Part shown: one piece after another, positions 34,441 to 46,054 of the stretch | Position numbering within the stretch: the stretch's first letter is position 1 | Layout of the letters: every line of letters starts with the position of its first letter | NCBI GenBank assembly: GCA_021186555.1 | Contig: JAJKFL010000003.1 | Coordinates: 45,047,908 to 45,111,907 of the forward strand | Direction: 5' to 3' | Length of the DNA: 64,000 nucleotides | Source: Reticulitermes speratus | Taxonomy: Eukaryota; Arthropoda; Insecta; Blattodea; Rhinotermitidae | Notes under the pieces: generated by a model | The model's database searches: none | What the model saw: only the letters and a program-made list of their open reading frames with translations | What the model was told of the DNA's origin: nothing | Program-made: the position numbers and the translations under genes

Positions 34441-35031
34441 AAGCCCTGCAGTCCGTTGTGAACCTTGGCGTCCGGTACAATCGTCCTCCATTCCAGACGG
34501 TCTCCGGCCATTGCCTGTTTTTTATTCCCATTACATTTACGCTCGCGTGGTGATCCTACTCATACTTGCTGTTGGGAATTCGATCCTGTTGTTTTCTAAG
34601 GAAAACTTCAACATACCGTAAAATATTACCCTGCCTCTTATTAATTCCTACTACTTCTATTTAATGCCTTTTCCGTGCGGTGTGCGCATATGTTTCAGTA
34701 TTTAGAAGAGGATATTTTTCGGATCCACACATTAGATTTATATCTGGAATAACAAATATATATCTAAAGTAAACAAATATAATATGTTAGTAATTAACAC
34801 TTGGAAGACTAAAAATACTTTACATTATAGGTGGGCTGTACTCACATGTAAAGATTCGACTAGTGTCACACAAAAACAGTGTTTTTACATTAGAAAGACC
34901 AATCGGTTAGGCTAATGCTGTGTAGGTAAATAATGGCTGTTCATTGTAAGAATCCTATAACTGGATAATTAGCTAAGCCATGGATTGGTCTTTGTTGAGC
35001 AGCTAGTAGGTTAAAAACATCTTCAGCTAGT
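34441..35031. other. Intergenic, no gene recognised
   Basis: Nothing is identified beyond ordinary AT-rich sequence. Confidence 0.5.
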
Positions 35032-35290
35032 CAAGGAATTCACCGCACTTCGTGAAACAGGAAATTTATTACCGTATTCATAACAGCATGCCACTTGCTC
35101 CTGTCTTGAGCAAGACGAATTCAGTCCACGCCCTCCCATCCTCTATCTTTGAGGACTAGTTTATATTTACTCCCATCTACGCCTAGGTCTTCCAAGTGGT
35201 CCCTTTCCCTCGAGTTTCCCAACCAAGGCCCTCTATGCACTTCTTTCGCACACGTGACACATGACATGCCCATGTCATTCTCTTTGATTT
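35032..35290 (-). pseudogene. Decayed non-LTR retrotransposon 3' end (LINE type 2)
   Basis: Minus-strand translation gives RMTWACHVSRVRKKCIEGLG. After a frameshift it gives GPLGRPRRRWE, a stop, then KLVLKDRGWEGVD, a stop, and IRLAQDRSKWHAVMNTV with a terminal INFLFHEVR. This is the conserved C-terminal order of insect LINE reverse-transcriptase polyproteins (WAGHVARM ... GRPRRRWEDN ... W..LAQDRD.WRA). At least two stops and one frameshift show that it is dead. A possible upstream reverse-transcriptase remnant lies at about 35890-36050 on the same strand. Confidence 0.85.
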
Positions 35291-35889
35291 GATCTTGCTT
35301 TTATCCAGTATTTTCTTCAAGAGCGTGTTAAGATGTAAAAAGTTCAGTTAATCGAAAAGGTAATAACGCCTTCAGAATGTCACCAACAAACCTATCCATT
35401 TTTTGGTACGACAGCTGAACTAATTTTCCATGAAATTAGATAGGACCCTGTGTGTTCCACAATTAATCTTAACAGTTCTCGACAGATGGGCTGTATCTGT
35501 GGACAGCTTTTACTGTCAGATATACATATGTATAAGCCTAGACGTATATCATCTTTAGCCGAATTTATGTACCATGCCACCAACCAAATTACATATCGTT
35601 TCGCGAAATTGGCTAGCTTTATTTTATGTAGGCTGTTGAATTTGGGATGTCCAATTTGTACTTGTGTTCTGAATAGCAAAGGACAGCAATATAGGTTTGT
35701 TACCCTTCTTAAAGGCCTGTTTGAGAATACTTATGCGCCTTTAGCTTCTCGAATATTCCGTAAATCCTACTCTTGTCTTCGAGAATTACACAAGCAGCTG
35801 AATGCCTACACCGGTCTTTCAGAAATTCTCATATTCGCCCTTTAGCTTTATCGGCTAGCTGTTTTTATCCATTTGTTGGTCTTCAGGCC
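35291..35889. other. Intergenic, no gene recognised
   Basis: A 131-codon plus frame (35450-35845) overlaps a 95-codon minus frame (35392-35679). Neither shows a domain. The interval sits between the two LINE-like segments and may itself be decayed transposon. Confidence 0.4.
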
Positions 35890-36050
35890 TTGGGTTTGTC
35901 ACTTATCCGTGGCAGTATGTCTCTAGCCAAATACTTAAAACTTCCTATAGGCCTGTGTGCCATTTATATTCTGTTTTTATATTTGCCAACCGGCATCCAT
36001 GTATCACTGCCGTAAATTACGATTTGCACTATTTTAACCAGTATTTTGTA
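35890..36050 (-). pseudogene. Possible LINE reverse-transcriptase remnant
   Basis: One minus frame reads VQIVIYGSDTWMPVGKYKNR, resembling the LPVLLYGSETWTL.K..E.R region that precedes the tail motif in LINE proteins, followed by a frame containing FKYLARDILPRISDKPKA. It is in the right orientation to belong with 35032-35290, but the distance is longer than expected. An insertion or a separate fragment is possible. Confidence 0.4.
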
Positions 36051-36127
36051 ATTATAATTCCAAGTAGGCCTGCAGGATATTTTGGATATTGTTTTATAAG
36101 AAGATCCGGCTTGACGTAGTTTGTAAA

Positions 36128-36385
36128 ATGGCTACGCTAAGGGTTGGACCATCGAGGAATCGTAGTTCGCTTCCCGGTAAGGGCAAGAGATTTTTATTTT
36201 ACTCAAAAGCGTCCAGACCTGTTCTGGGGTCCAACCAGTCACCAGTTTACTGGGTACCGGAGTGCTTTCCGCAGGGGTAAAACACTCGGGGTCCGTGAAG
36301 CCGAGTTAGCGCCGAAGTTAACAATGAATGGAGCTATACCTCTACTGCCCCCTGTGCCTTCATGGCTTTCACAGTGAACTGTAAC
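36128..36385 (+). mobile_element. SINE family D copy
   Basis: The head GGCTACGCTAAGGGTTGGAC with a degraded B-box (TAGTTCGCTTCCCGG) is followed by CGTCCAGACCTGTTCTGGGG and GGGTACCGGAGTGCTTTCCG, then CAGGGGTAAAAC. The 3' part GAGCTATACCTCTACTGCCC and CCTTCATGGC matches 61217-61491. No duplication is visible. Confidence 0.85.
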
Positions 36386-37723
36386 CTGCGTTTCATTATT
36401 TTACGATGGTGCCTGTAAATTATGCCAACTATATGTAGGCTTACCAATGTGTGTCTTTTATTTTCCAGATCTCTTTTTCCACGTGAATTTCTTTGCATTC
36501 ACTACATATTTTTATTGTCCAGCGGAATTTCTCGTTTTTTTTAAGTTTTCCCCGTCCGTCTTATTTCAGAAAGTGAATCTTACACAGAAATCTTTATTCA
36601 TTGTAATTAATAGCATGCCAAATGTGTAATGCTGCACCCTGCTTGGTGTCGTTTGGTGGCGTCTCAAGGTTTCATGCATTCGTTTAACCGAGCGTACCCT
36701 CTGCTATGTTCCCAAGGGGCAAAAGCATCCAGCAGCCAACATAAGCGGCACGTGGCCTATTAACATACAAATACGCATATACTCCCCCTTTATAACTTCA
36801 ATTGTCCATCATCGAACTGGTAGCCCATTAATATGGTGGAGGGCCAAAATAGCGGACCTCGTCCGAAGCTACAGTGCTGTACCTCTGCTGCGGGTACACA
36901 CTCATATCAGAGCAACTAAATCAGTGAACGACGCCAGAATTATTGGGATGTTAATGACATAAAAATATGACCCCATTCCCTTACCAAAATTGTGCGTTGC
37001 AACCGAAATTGTGACCCGAATAATTATTTGAGAATGTCTTATTTTTCGGGTAGGCAACAAGATTCAACCTACGAGAACTTCTGTTGGAGATTTGGGCCAT
37101 ACCAGTCGTTCAAGTAGCCCTGTTCGGTCTGTGAGAACGGTCGAGGTCTGATGTAGGTTTGGTGTTACAAAGAACCTAATCTTTTCGATCTTTCTGGTAA
37201 GCCCAGGATAACACATTTTTAGGTTTCCAAACCTCCGTAACACTGTGAGTTCCTTGTACAGTGCTGCCGTAAAGCGAGCTTGGGCCGACTTGAAGTGTAG
37301 GCGTGACTGTTACGCGTTCGCATAAAGATGCTGTAGATGACGTTAAATGAACGTGGACTTTGGGTGTTTAGCATTCTTCTTCTTCTGTGGCTCCACTGTC
37401 CAAGAAGGACAAGCGCCTCCCTAGTTGCTCTCCTCCCTCCATCCGTCTCTATCCTGTTGGGTAATTAGCATTTCTACATTTTATTCTATAACTCCCGAGT
37501 TAAAATTACAGTTCACATAAAGGCTACTCGGTCGCAGATTCCTGTTGTTTATCTCGGCATGATCATATAAATGACAGAATATTGCGCGCCTGCCTCAAAT
37601 TCGACACTACATAACCAGAGCCTTGAGAACTGGATCCATAAATCGATAACGATCTCAGGATATCGATTTGTTTGTGGTTCTGCTTACAGCACGTAAAATT
37701 ACATTAATAAGCAATTTTTGAAA
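36386..37723. other. Intergenic, no gene recognised
   Basis: No supported gene or repeat. Short frames only. Confidence 0.5.
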
Positions 37724-37900
37724 TGAGGTGTCAGTTCTTCTGGGATGTGACGCTGTGTCTCTGGGTATTGGCTACCGACGTTTCGAGACATTCTTCTTGG
37801 ACATTTCGACCCTTGAGCTTGAAACCACTACGCTGTCTCGAAAAGTGGGGAACAAAGTACCCAGTTACACACGTCACATCCCAGAAGAACTGACACCTCA
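37724..37900. repeat. Foldback repeat with perfect 29-bp arms
   Basis: Arms 37724-37752 and 37872-37900 are exact reverse complements (29 bp). Complementarity continues imperfectly inward to about 37785 and 37835. The interior carries CCGACGTTTCGAGACA and CATTTCGACCCTTGAG, linking it to the CGACGTTTCGGGACAAC repeats at 43.4 and 50.8 kb. It has no coding capacity. Confidence 0.9.
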
Positions 37901-38196
37901 CCACACCGATGCTACAATTTAAATAGTCGCAATCTTCGGAATGTTTATAAGACTATTTTAAGCTTATACCCAATAATAAATTCCCATTTACATGACTAAT
38001 TGTTGTCTAATGTGTAAAAGCAAAGTCGATAGTAAAAGTGAATCATATTTAAAAAGTGTTAAACCTTTGTGCACAGGTAAATGCCTACGACTCATGCAGT
38101 GATTTTCACGCTGGGGTCTACTTCGGGGATCTGCAGCCAGTCGGCAAACTCAAGTTGTATGTAAGAGAATGTACCTCGACCTAACACATGATACTT

Positions 38197-38491
38197 GGCC
38201 GTGCCATGGCTCAGGCGGTTAGTCGCCGGCCTCTCACCGCGGAGGCCCGGGTTCGATCCCGGGTCAGTCTATGTGCGATTTGTGGTGGACAAAGTGGCAC
38301 TGGGACAGGTTTTTCCCCGAGTACTTCGGTTTTCCCCTGTCAATTTCATTCCACCGGTGCTCCGTTACTTGGGAAAATGAAAAAAAAAAACTGATCATCT
38401 TTCTCTTCATTACAGGGTTGCACAATAAGCCTTAAGGCTACGGTGCGTCCGTAGCTTCTGCTGCGGGGCCCTTCACCACAAAAAAGAAACG
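38197..38491 (+). mobile_element. SINE family C, full length, with 10-bp duplication
   Basis: An intact tRNA-like head with A-box-like CATGGCTCAGGCGGTTAG and B-box GGTTCGATCCC (38250-38260), then a body with GTGGCACTGGGACAGGTTTT and TCAATTTCATTCCACCGGTG. The 3' part holds GGTTGCACAATAAGCCTTAA and ends in a short A-rich tail. Perfect 10-bp duplications CATGATACTT flank it at 38187-38196 and 38492-38501. It is the best reference copy of family C in the window. Confidence 0.95.
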
Positions 38492-38501
38492 CATGATACT
38501 T

Positions 38502-40875
38502 TCAGTAATCAGAAACAAAATTGTAGGCTTATGTTTCTGGTTTTAATGAGATTAAAATAAGAATGCACGAGGTCAGTTACGTGTTACAGAATATGCCTAG
38601 CATGTATATGTTTAGAACTTCGCCAGTTTAACGTTTTCCAATTTAAGCAAGTATAAAAAGATATAGCCCTACTTCAGTTTGAAGTGCACATTGTTTTCAA
38701 ATGCTTTCATTGAGATTTTGAATGCCTTGTTGTATGGTACTCATTTATAATATACATCCTATTGGCGCACATTTGCCGCGACATTAATTAACATATTATG
38801 TCTATTCTGTGTGTATGTGTGTGCGTGTAGTTTCTTCTTTTAATTTTTCTTAAGTATACATTTTCTATAAAATTTACCTGTGTGAATGAAATCTGTTTTT
38901 AATATCACGTGCCAAACTTTGGTGCTGTTTATTTTGATTTGAGATTTATATAAATCAGGGATCATAATACATAATTACGTACCAAACGAAAATCGTCCGA
39001 TAAATTTTAATATTATTCCCACCCCACAATGGAAGAATAATTTGTGAGATAAAATTCGCTTACGCTATAACGTACCTGACCCTTTATTAAGAATTCACTT
39101 TGTGCCCTTCATGCTAAAGAGTGATAAAATAGGTTGTTAATTTATAACGTATTAAGAGATATTTGTTATACAATTACGTACACCTAAGTTATGCTTTCAT
39201 AAATATTACGCCCCCAACAAAAATAGTGCCTGCAGTGTACAGAATCATAGGTAACACATAACTATACCGTGTGGAGAGAACGCAGAACTTTGGCCTTAAA
39301 CCTGGAGGTATGTATAGTAAATATTAGGCTTTAAAGGGTTCAAGTAGAAATTGTAATTCTCATAAACAAGTTTCATTTTCATCTTATAAAATAGCATAAT
39401 TACATTACCAAACGTGACATTAATTTCTAAACGTTAGAGAATTCATAAACCTCGGCACTAGATGGAAGCGAAGGATTCACTTCACACTTCAGCCGTCTTG
39501 GACATCCAGAACTTACCAGACAGAATCATTCGATCTGTGTGAGGTGGCGAATGAACTGTTTATAAATAATCTGTGACGTATTTTCATATAGGCCTAAGAA
39601 CGTCATCAATTATTTAAGCTCTCTTTAAAGTAATGCTTAATTTCTTCTTGCAGCATGTAGATCCACTGCAATCACAATATTTAACCCCTTTGTGGCATGA
39701 CATGCGTCTAAATAAGTAATTTTTCACTTCCTATCGCAAAGAAAGCACATTGCTTCTACTTTCAAATATAGCCTATTAATGATACTTAGGTGAAAGATCG
39801 CCCTTTCTTTTTAGCTGCATACCTAACCTATAAATACGCACTGTAGGAAAAATGCAGATCTGTCTCAATGTTAAAGCAAACGGTACGTATGTTTACCACT
39901 TTGCTTTAAAGGGTATACAGCATTCCAGTTACTTCTAATTTACCTCAGATTACATTAGACCTATATTTCAAGTCTCCTCCTCCAGAAATTAATCACTACC
40001 CCACTACTGTTAAAACTGTCACGTTGTAATCAAGAAACATAATTTACATCTCTACTGTCAATAGAAACCCCATCGCCCTGCCCTCAGACGTTCTTTATGC
40101 TGACTGCATGTGTGAACACTTCCTGGTTTTGAAATTGAAATGTCCTGTTCCCACTGCAGCACCAGTGCAACACGTTCACTAATACCACTAATCCAGAACT
40201 ACGCGCCTGCCTAATTCCTCCTTTGGTGCGGAGAGAGAAACCGACAAAAAGAACCCGCAAGTCTCAGAGACTGATTTATTGGGTTCACTCGGCGTGACCC
40301 AGCTTGCTGGGATCGTCTGGCATCTACTGCATTTGTGTGATCTACTGCTAGACTCGTATTGCTAAATTTCTCACAACGGTGTATTTTGCTATGAAATTAA
40401 GTACTGATTCACTTCCCCCAGGTGCTGTACTGAAGGTTCTTAGATGTGGAGGCGGTAGGCTATGTACCTTTATACTCGTGTGTTCAAATCCGATACGTGT
40501 TTCGATTGTTTGTGACGACGTCAGGTGCTTGTAGGCACAGCTTGATAACTACCTACACAGCAAAATGTGTGTAGGCAGACCTTTGCATTTTCCCGGGTCC
40601 TCATCAACCAAAAAAACAAGTTTGTTACTCTTCCCACTCTTAGTTGGTTGCTGTACGTACGCATACTAGGATTAATTATCAAAGACACCTGTGTTTCAAT
40701 TAATCACCGTTACGTCAATGTCAGTCCCTCGTCCATGCCAACGTTATCTGCAAGAAAGCTGATATTTTAAATACGACTTCCTTTTCGTTTTCCATTATTT
40801 TACATTCTTACTGTTTTATGTTGTATATTTGTATTTTTGCCTTATTTTGTGTATTTAATAATTTAAACAATAAAA
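38502..40875. other. Intergenic; SINE D fragment at 39438-39495
   Basis: AT-rich. ATAAACCTCGGCACTAGATG at 39446-39465 with nearby CACTTCACACTTC is a short fragment of family D on the minus strand. TTAACCCCTTTGTGGCATGA at 39681-39700 is another TTAA-CCCTTT-type sequence without a recognised partner. No gene is recognised. Confidence 0.5.
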
Positions 40876-41132
40876 AGAAGAATGGCTAACTGGATTGGTC
40901 ACGTCTTGCGTAGGCACTGCCTTCTAAAACACGTTATTGAAGGACAGATAAAGGTTAAGGATAGAAGTGACGGGAAGACCAGGAAGAAGACGTAAGCAGC
41001 TACTGGATGACCTTAAGGAAAAGAGAGGATACTGTAAATTGAAATAGGAAGCACTAGATCGCACTCTGTAGAGAACTCGCTTTGGAAGAGGCTATGGGCC
41101 TGTCGTTAGACAGACAACTGAATGAATGAATT
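40876..41132 (+). pseudogene. Non-LTR retrotransposon 3' end, decayed (LINE type 1)
   Basis: Translation gives NWIGHVLRR and CLLKHVIEGQ, then frameshifts and a stop, with recognisable KRGYCKL and VVRQTTE-like positions. It is collinear with 46124-46453 and ends in the same TGAA-type tail (GAATGAATGAAT, 41120-41131). This is the C-terminus of a LINE polyprotein followed by its 3' terminus. It is clearly non-functional and 5'-truncated. Confidence 0.85.
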
Positions 41133-42013
41133 TGTAGCCTTCATATCTCTTCTTCCTTAACGTCTGAATTTTCCTTCCATTTGTGTTTTCTTATTTTGTA
41201 TGTAGTCCACTTCAGTGCTTGCCTGTCATATTCTTCATTGCTGTCGACAAGAATATTAGTGAATTAATTCAGCTAATCCGAATTATCTACCAACATTATC
41301 GCACAACTGCATTCATTTCGTTACTCGCTATTAATTTCGCCATGACAGATATGTTGCAACAGCTGATCGCATCCGCTCGATCCGACATCTCTCTAGCGTC
41401 TACATGTAGGCTGCAGTATTTAGAGTCAAGGACTTTTGGACCACCTAAAGACGACACATTATGCAAGTTCTTGAAGTAGGCTTGCACCCAAACTGGTTGT
41501 CGTTTATTGGCGAATACTAGGATGCGTGTGGCTTAGTCAGAGAACATCTGGGTTTTGTCAATCCAGACTGTGTTGTTGGGTGGAAATCCACTGACGTAGA
41601 CCGTGGAGCTCAGAACTTCAGTTCTAGAATCCTGTGTTATCTTCGATCATCTGTTACATTGCTATTCACACTTACGTCACAGACCTGCTAGGCGTTTTTG
41701 TAACAAGTAATGTCGTAAATCGCACACATCTGCACTTACTATCCTTCACATCATTATTATCATCTCACTAAATATTCAGTAGAGGACGGATGGTTTAGGG
41801 TTAGATATTTAATGATCGAATATGTGATGGAATGTAGTGTGTCAGACTGTATTGTCATGCGTTCTTATTAAGTTTATTAACTGGTGCGCTTCTCATTATC
41901 AGCCATCGTACTTAACTCCACAGAGCAGAGTCCTCGAGAACTTGGCAGTGGCTCTGCTCGTTTAGAATTCTCCGTGTTTTATGGAACCGGAAGATTAATT
42001 ACTGGGCTCACAA
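41133..42013. other. Intergenic, no gene recognised
   Basis: A 98-codon plus frame (41183-41479) and its antisense shadow have no recognisable domain. Confidence 0.5.
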
Positions 42014-42809
42014 CAGTCAGATAATGGACTGCTTTCTGAGCCAGTCTAATCCACCCAGTAAGTTTATACTGCCCCAGGTTGCCCGGATTCCTTTCTGAGC
42101 CAGTGTAATCCATCTCACAACTTCGTATTTCCCGAGGTTACTCCAGACATTGGCCTATTTCCTGAGCCAGCCTAATCCGTCCCACTACTGCATTCTGCCC
42201 AAGGTTACCCTAGACCAGAGGTGTTCGAACTGTGTTTCGAGAAACTCTGGAATTCGGTGGGCAAATTTCAGGGATTCCAAATCACCTCTTCTTTACAGTG
42301 TAACTGGTAAATATAAGTTTAATATTCAATGTCATTTTTTTTATTTTCTTACCCGTCTTTGTGCATAGTCGGCGCTGGGTTTAACTTCTGTGTAGATCAC
42401 CAATCAGAAAATCTTGTTTTTTTATAAGTAGACGTACTTTTATGATTTTTTAAATAAAATTTTACTTCCATTAAAATTATTATTGCATTTTTCGACACAA
42501 AAAAGTACACTTTTGCTTTACAGAGTTTTCGTATAAACTCAGATTCAGTCACAAGGGTCCCAGAGACATTAAGACTTAGAAGACCGCTGTCCTACAATAT
42601 GGACTGTTTTCTGAGCCAGTGTGTCCAATCCCACAACTTCACATCCACTTATAATATTGCCCGAGTTTACCCCAGATACTGGATTCCTATCTGAGCCAGT
42701 CTCATTAATCCCACAACTTCACACTGCCCTAGGTTACCCCAGAAAATGGACTCCTTTATGAGTTAGCTTAATCCACCCCACAACTTGATATTGCCCTAGG
42801 TTGCCCTAG
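42014..42809 (+). repeat. Minisatellite of about 75-bp units, split by a hAT element
   Basis: Six or so diverged tandem units share CAGATAATGGACTNNTTTCT, GAGCCAGTCTAATCCAYCCC, ACAACTTCACACTGCCC and AGGTTACCC. About three units lie at 42014-42215 and three at 42598-42809. The 374 bp between them is a hAT-like element (42216-42589). The units are non-coding. Confidence 0.9.
42216..42589. mobile_element. hAT-like non-autonomous element inside the minisatellite
   Basis: The left end CAGAGGTGTTCGAACTGTG and right end CTTAGAAGACCGCTG form degraded inverted termini of CAG(A/C)GGTNTTC type. Flanking 8-mers CCCTAGAC (42208-42215) and TCCTACAA (42590-42597) are a decayed 8-bp duplication. Removing the element restores the tandem-unit register, supporting an insertion. 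It has no transposase frame. Confidence 0.75.
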
Positions 42810-43401
42810 TAGGCTCTGTCCGTGGTGTCCAACCAAAATCAAGTAGCATCTCATTTTCTCCGCTTCGCATTATGTCATTTCTTCCGCCTCTACCTGACGT
42901 TCACCATTCAGTATCATCTGTCCTAATTTCCTTGGAGTTTCCTAATGCCTTGTTGTAAAACTATATTAAGAGAAAAGGAAGCCGAAGCATTTCCTTGTTT
43001 CAGATAATTCTGAATAGTTATGGAATTGGTAAATTTGGCGTAGTCAGTATATTTACCCTGCTATCTGGTTAATCCTACCTTACCAACCCATCATTATTCA
43101 TTCTTTTAAGCAATTATTTTTGCTTACACGCGGAAGGCTAAGATAGGTATGCGTTGTTCCTCGCAGCACATTTAATGGCAGGGCTGTACCGGTACTTGTC
43201 ACATCTGTCATTTCGTTCTATGACACGCCTTTCCCAAGATTTAGATGAAGCAAATTTAGAGCTGCATGCAAAATAGCTACACCCTTGTGGACCGGTCAGG
43301 ACGACAAGGAAACTTGTTCTTTTTTCCGAGATTTTAGGCTTCAGCCGCGTTGCAGTTGAGGTCTTCGCTCTTCCTGCATGTTGCTCAGCCTTGGTTGACA
43401 G
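42810..43401. other. Intergenic, no gene recognised
   Basis: A 95-codon minus frame (43138-43425) has no recognisable domain. Confidence 0.5.
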
Positions 43402-43620
43402 TTGGTTATCGACGTTTCGGGACAACGTATCGGCGACGTTTCAGGAAGACGTATTAGTTCCATCAGTGACTTTTCAGGAAAACATATCAATTCCATCGTC
43501 AAGGATCAAGCAGTCCAAGAGGAATTCTTGGTCTGCTTGATTCTTGTAGACGGTACAGATACGTTGTCCCGAAACACCGGTAACAAACTACCGATCAACG
43601 CCACGCAACATTCCAGAAGA
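43402..43620. repeat. Nested foldback repeat
   Basis: The outer pair GGTTATCGACGTTTCGGGAC (43402 onward, to about 43428) and its near complement at 43569-43594 enclose a second near-perfect palindrome at about 43504-43542 (GATCAAGCAGTCCAAGAGGA, inverted). The interior repeats CGACGTTTCRGGA twice more. The motifs are shared with the repeats at 6.2, 37.7 and 50.8 kb. Confidence 0.8.
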
Positions 43621-46054
43621 GGGAAGACCTTGTTTTTCATTGCTCTAATTGAACGTTATTTAACAGCACAGTTTGGTGTTTATCCTTTATGTGTTGTTTT
43701 ACAATTAAATGAAAGTACTAGCCCTGTAAATAGTTATACATTATGTTGTCACTAACCTTTAATACTTAGACCACCCTGGGGCCCAGCCTTCTCTTCAATT
43801 GGTAACGGAGGATCTTCCACGAAAGTACAGCAGTTGCGGTGTGAAGTTAACCATTTACATACATTTAGTGCGATATTAAGTACAGGTGGAGTTATGTTTC
43901 CACTTATTCATTTGCCTTCATGGCGTGCACAGAGACAAATGTTACCGACGTCACAGGCACATTCCATCGTCACTGCAGTCACTTGAGTTATTTTCCATAT
44001 CTGCTTTTAGTATTGTTTTCACATTGTTGTAAGTCATCAAGCGATTCGAAATGAGAGCCTTTGAAGGAGATTATGGGAGCTCTCACACTAGGCACTACTT
44101 AACATACGATGGCGATAAGATTAGTTTTAGATACGACTCTACCTTAGGTTTCAAATGGGACCTCGCACACTAAAGGCGACACGATAACGATATGTTCACG
44201 ACGGGCCGATACGATACGACGACGACGACTTAGCATGCTGTGTCGTTTATCGCTCAGTCGTAACCATATCGCCACAGATGTACGATCTCTGTCACAGAAG
44301 GCGGAAGTATCACGGAATTTACAGTGCTGTGTTACATTATGTAAGCGTGAGTAAGGAAGCAAATATTAAACTTGTGCGGTTTGTTGGGGAACACTGTTTT
44401 GTATGACTGGAAAAATCCTGTTATAAAAAAAAAGGACAAAATTTATCTTGTGGGGAAAATATCAGGAAAGGGTTAAATGAATCAGGTGATATAATTTGTT
44501 GTTGAATTACTTTAATTGACCCGAAAATATAATGTACTTAGCAAGTCAGACATGTGGTGGATATTCAATTTCTGGTGTTTGTTTCCTGGCCTGTAATTGC
44601 TGTGCCCAGAGTTGGCTGCTGTGTGAGGAGGACTTATTCGTATCAAAAATCCACGTAGTTTTGAACAAATGCGCTGCCGTAAAGTTCACAAAACGTAAGG
44701 AATATTTGTTATGTTAGGGTATCAGAGTGTGTCTGAGTTTGACTTTCACCTCTTTTGCTGTACTGGAGGCATGTATACCTGCAACAGTCTTACTGAAGTT
44801 CTGAAGAGATTGTTTCCCTTTTGTTCTTTACTAAGAAAGCAAACAAACAAATCAAGGTGCCAATGAAACATTTCTGTCACAAATCAAAGTGAAACCTAAG
44901 TACGTCTACCGCTCAGTCACTTAGTCACGTGATGTAACATGCGCCAAATACATACCCAGTCGCTTCACAAACTCTTGTCCTGTTTTGCTTTTAATTAGAC
45001 CTGGGAAAGGCCTAGTGTCGAAAGGGACGGGAAGGTGATAGCAGATGATAAGGGACGTTTTAGAAGGAGGTGGTTGTGGCTGACTTGCACTTGCTGTCTT
45101 TAAGGCTGAAGACACTGGAGAAATAATATGTAAAATTTCAATGAGAATATTCCAAAACAAGAATCGAGATGCGAATTGGTAACCTCCTCGGTGCACATAT
45201 ATATGGTATTTCCACTACACCAGTCTGCTCCGTATTCTAGATAAATAAGTGAAACCTTCAGCCTGCAAAAGCTAACCACTTTCCGTAAAAGTTTCATACA
45301 ATTTTTAAAACTCCAGCGGTGGTAGGCCTATATTCTTGTGTGTGTGTGTGTGGATTTATAGTTGCTTATAATAAAAGGGATGCGTTTGTTAACTGACCAA
45401 TTTTGTGAGAGCCAAACCGCTGTATGGGTTACATTGTAAAAATCCTTCAAAGTTCTAAACAAACCGGGAAGGGATAACTTCTCGGAACCCGCGATGTTGC
45501 TTTTTACATTCCCTGCTCCGTCAACGGGATGACAGAGTCCAAATAAACCAAGAGTAGCTGGCTGGTACAGAACACCCGGCACAGACTGCATGCGCCCAGG
45601 CGGATTAAATTTTAAAAGAAAGTCTATAAGAACCTGCCATGAAACTTAACTACCAGCATTCAGAATGACTGACACGAGTGCCACAGACTTCGAATCCATT
45701 TTGCGAATAAAATTAAATTGACTATATTTTAAGACTGCTTTATTTACGATCTGTGAATTGCCTGTCTGTATTTTTGTTGACGTGAAGTACCCACAAGGAC
45801 AGACAAAACACATTTATACGTAAGTTATTTGATCCCTGCTTTCGCTGCGAAGTTAACGTATAACGTAAGCATAAGGGAGAAGAACATAAATGCAGCCGTC
45901 TATGGACCGGTTTTCTAGCAGGCTACGGCCTCTTCTTCAAATACGCGCTTCGGCTTACAGGCTTCTCTCGTCTACTGCCGAATGAAGATCCGTATTTGGG
46001 TAAATAAAAATAATTGTTACTAAAGATTTTCAAAGAATATGTACACTTCGAAAA
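43621..46054. other. Intergenic, no gene recognised
   Basis: (TG)n at 45337-45352. A weak SINE D-like word GTGTGAAGTTAACCATTTA sits at 43840-43858. GGGANCTCNCACACTA occurs twice (44086-44101 and 44157-44172) in an otherwise unexplained stretch. No gene is recognised. Confidence 0.45.

Noticed and set aside
34272-34553. Poly-Pro and poly-Arg frames on the two strands
   Set aside because: They are produced entirely by the (CCT)n microsatellite.
38197-38270. Possible tRNA gene
   Set aside because: Good A and B boxes, but the fold does not close as a tRNA and the sequence continues into a repeated SINE body with a target-site duplication. The same reasoning rejects heads at 10044, 49959, 61217 and 63315.
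42014-42809. CRISPR-like array of repeats
   Set aside because: Units are contiguous and diverged with no unique spacers. This is an animal-genome minisatellite interrupted by a transposon.
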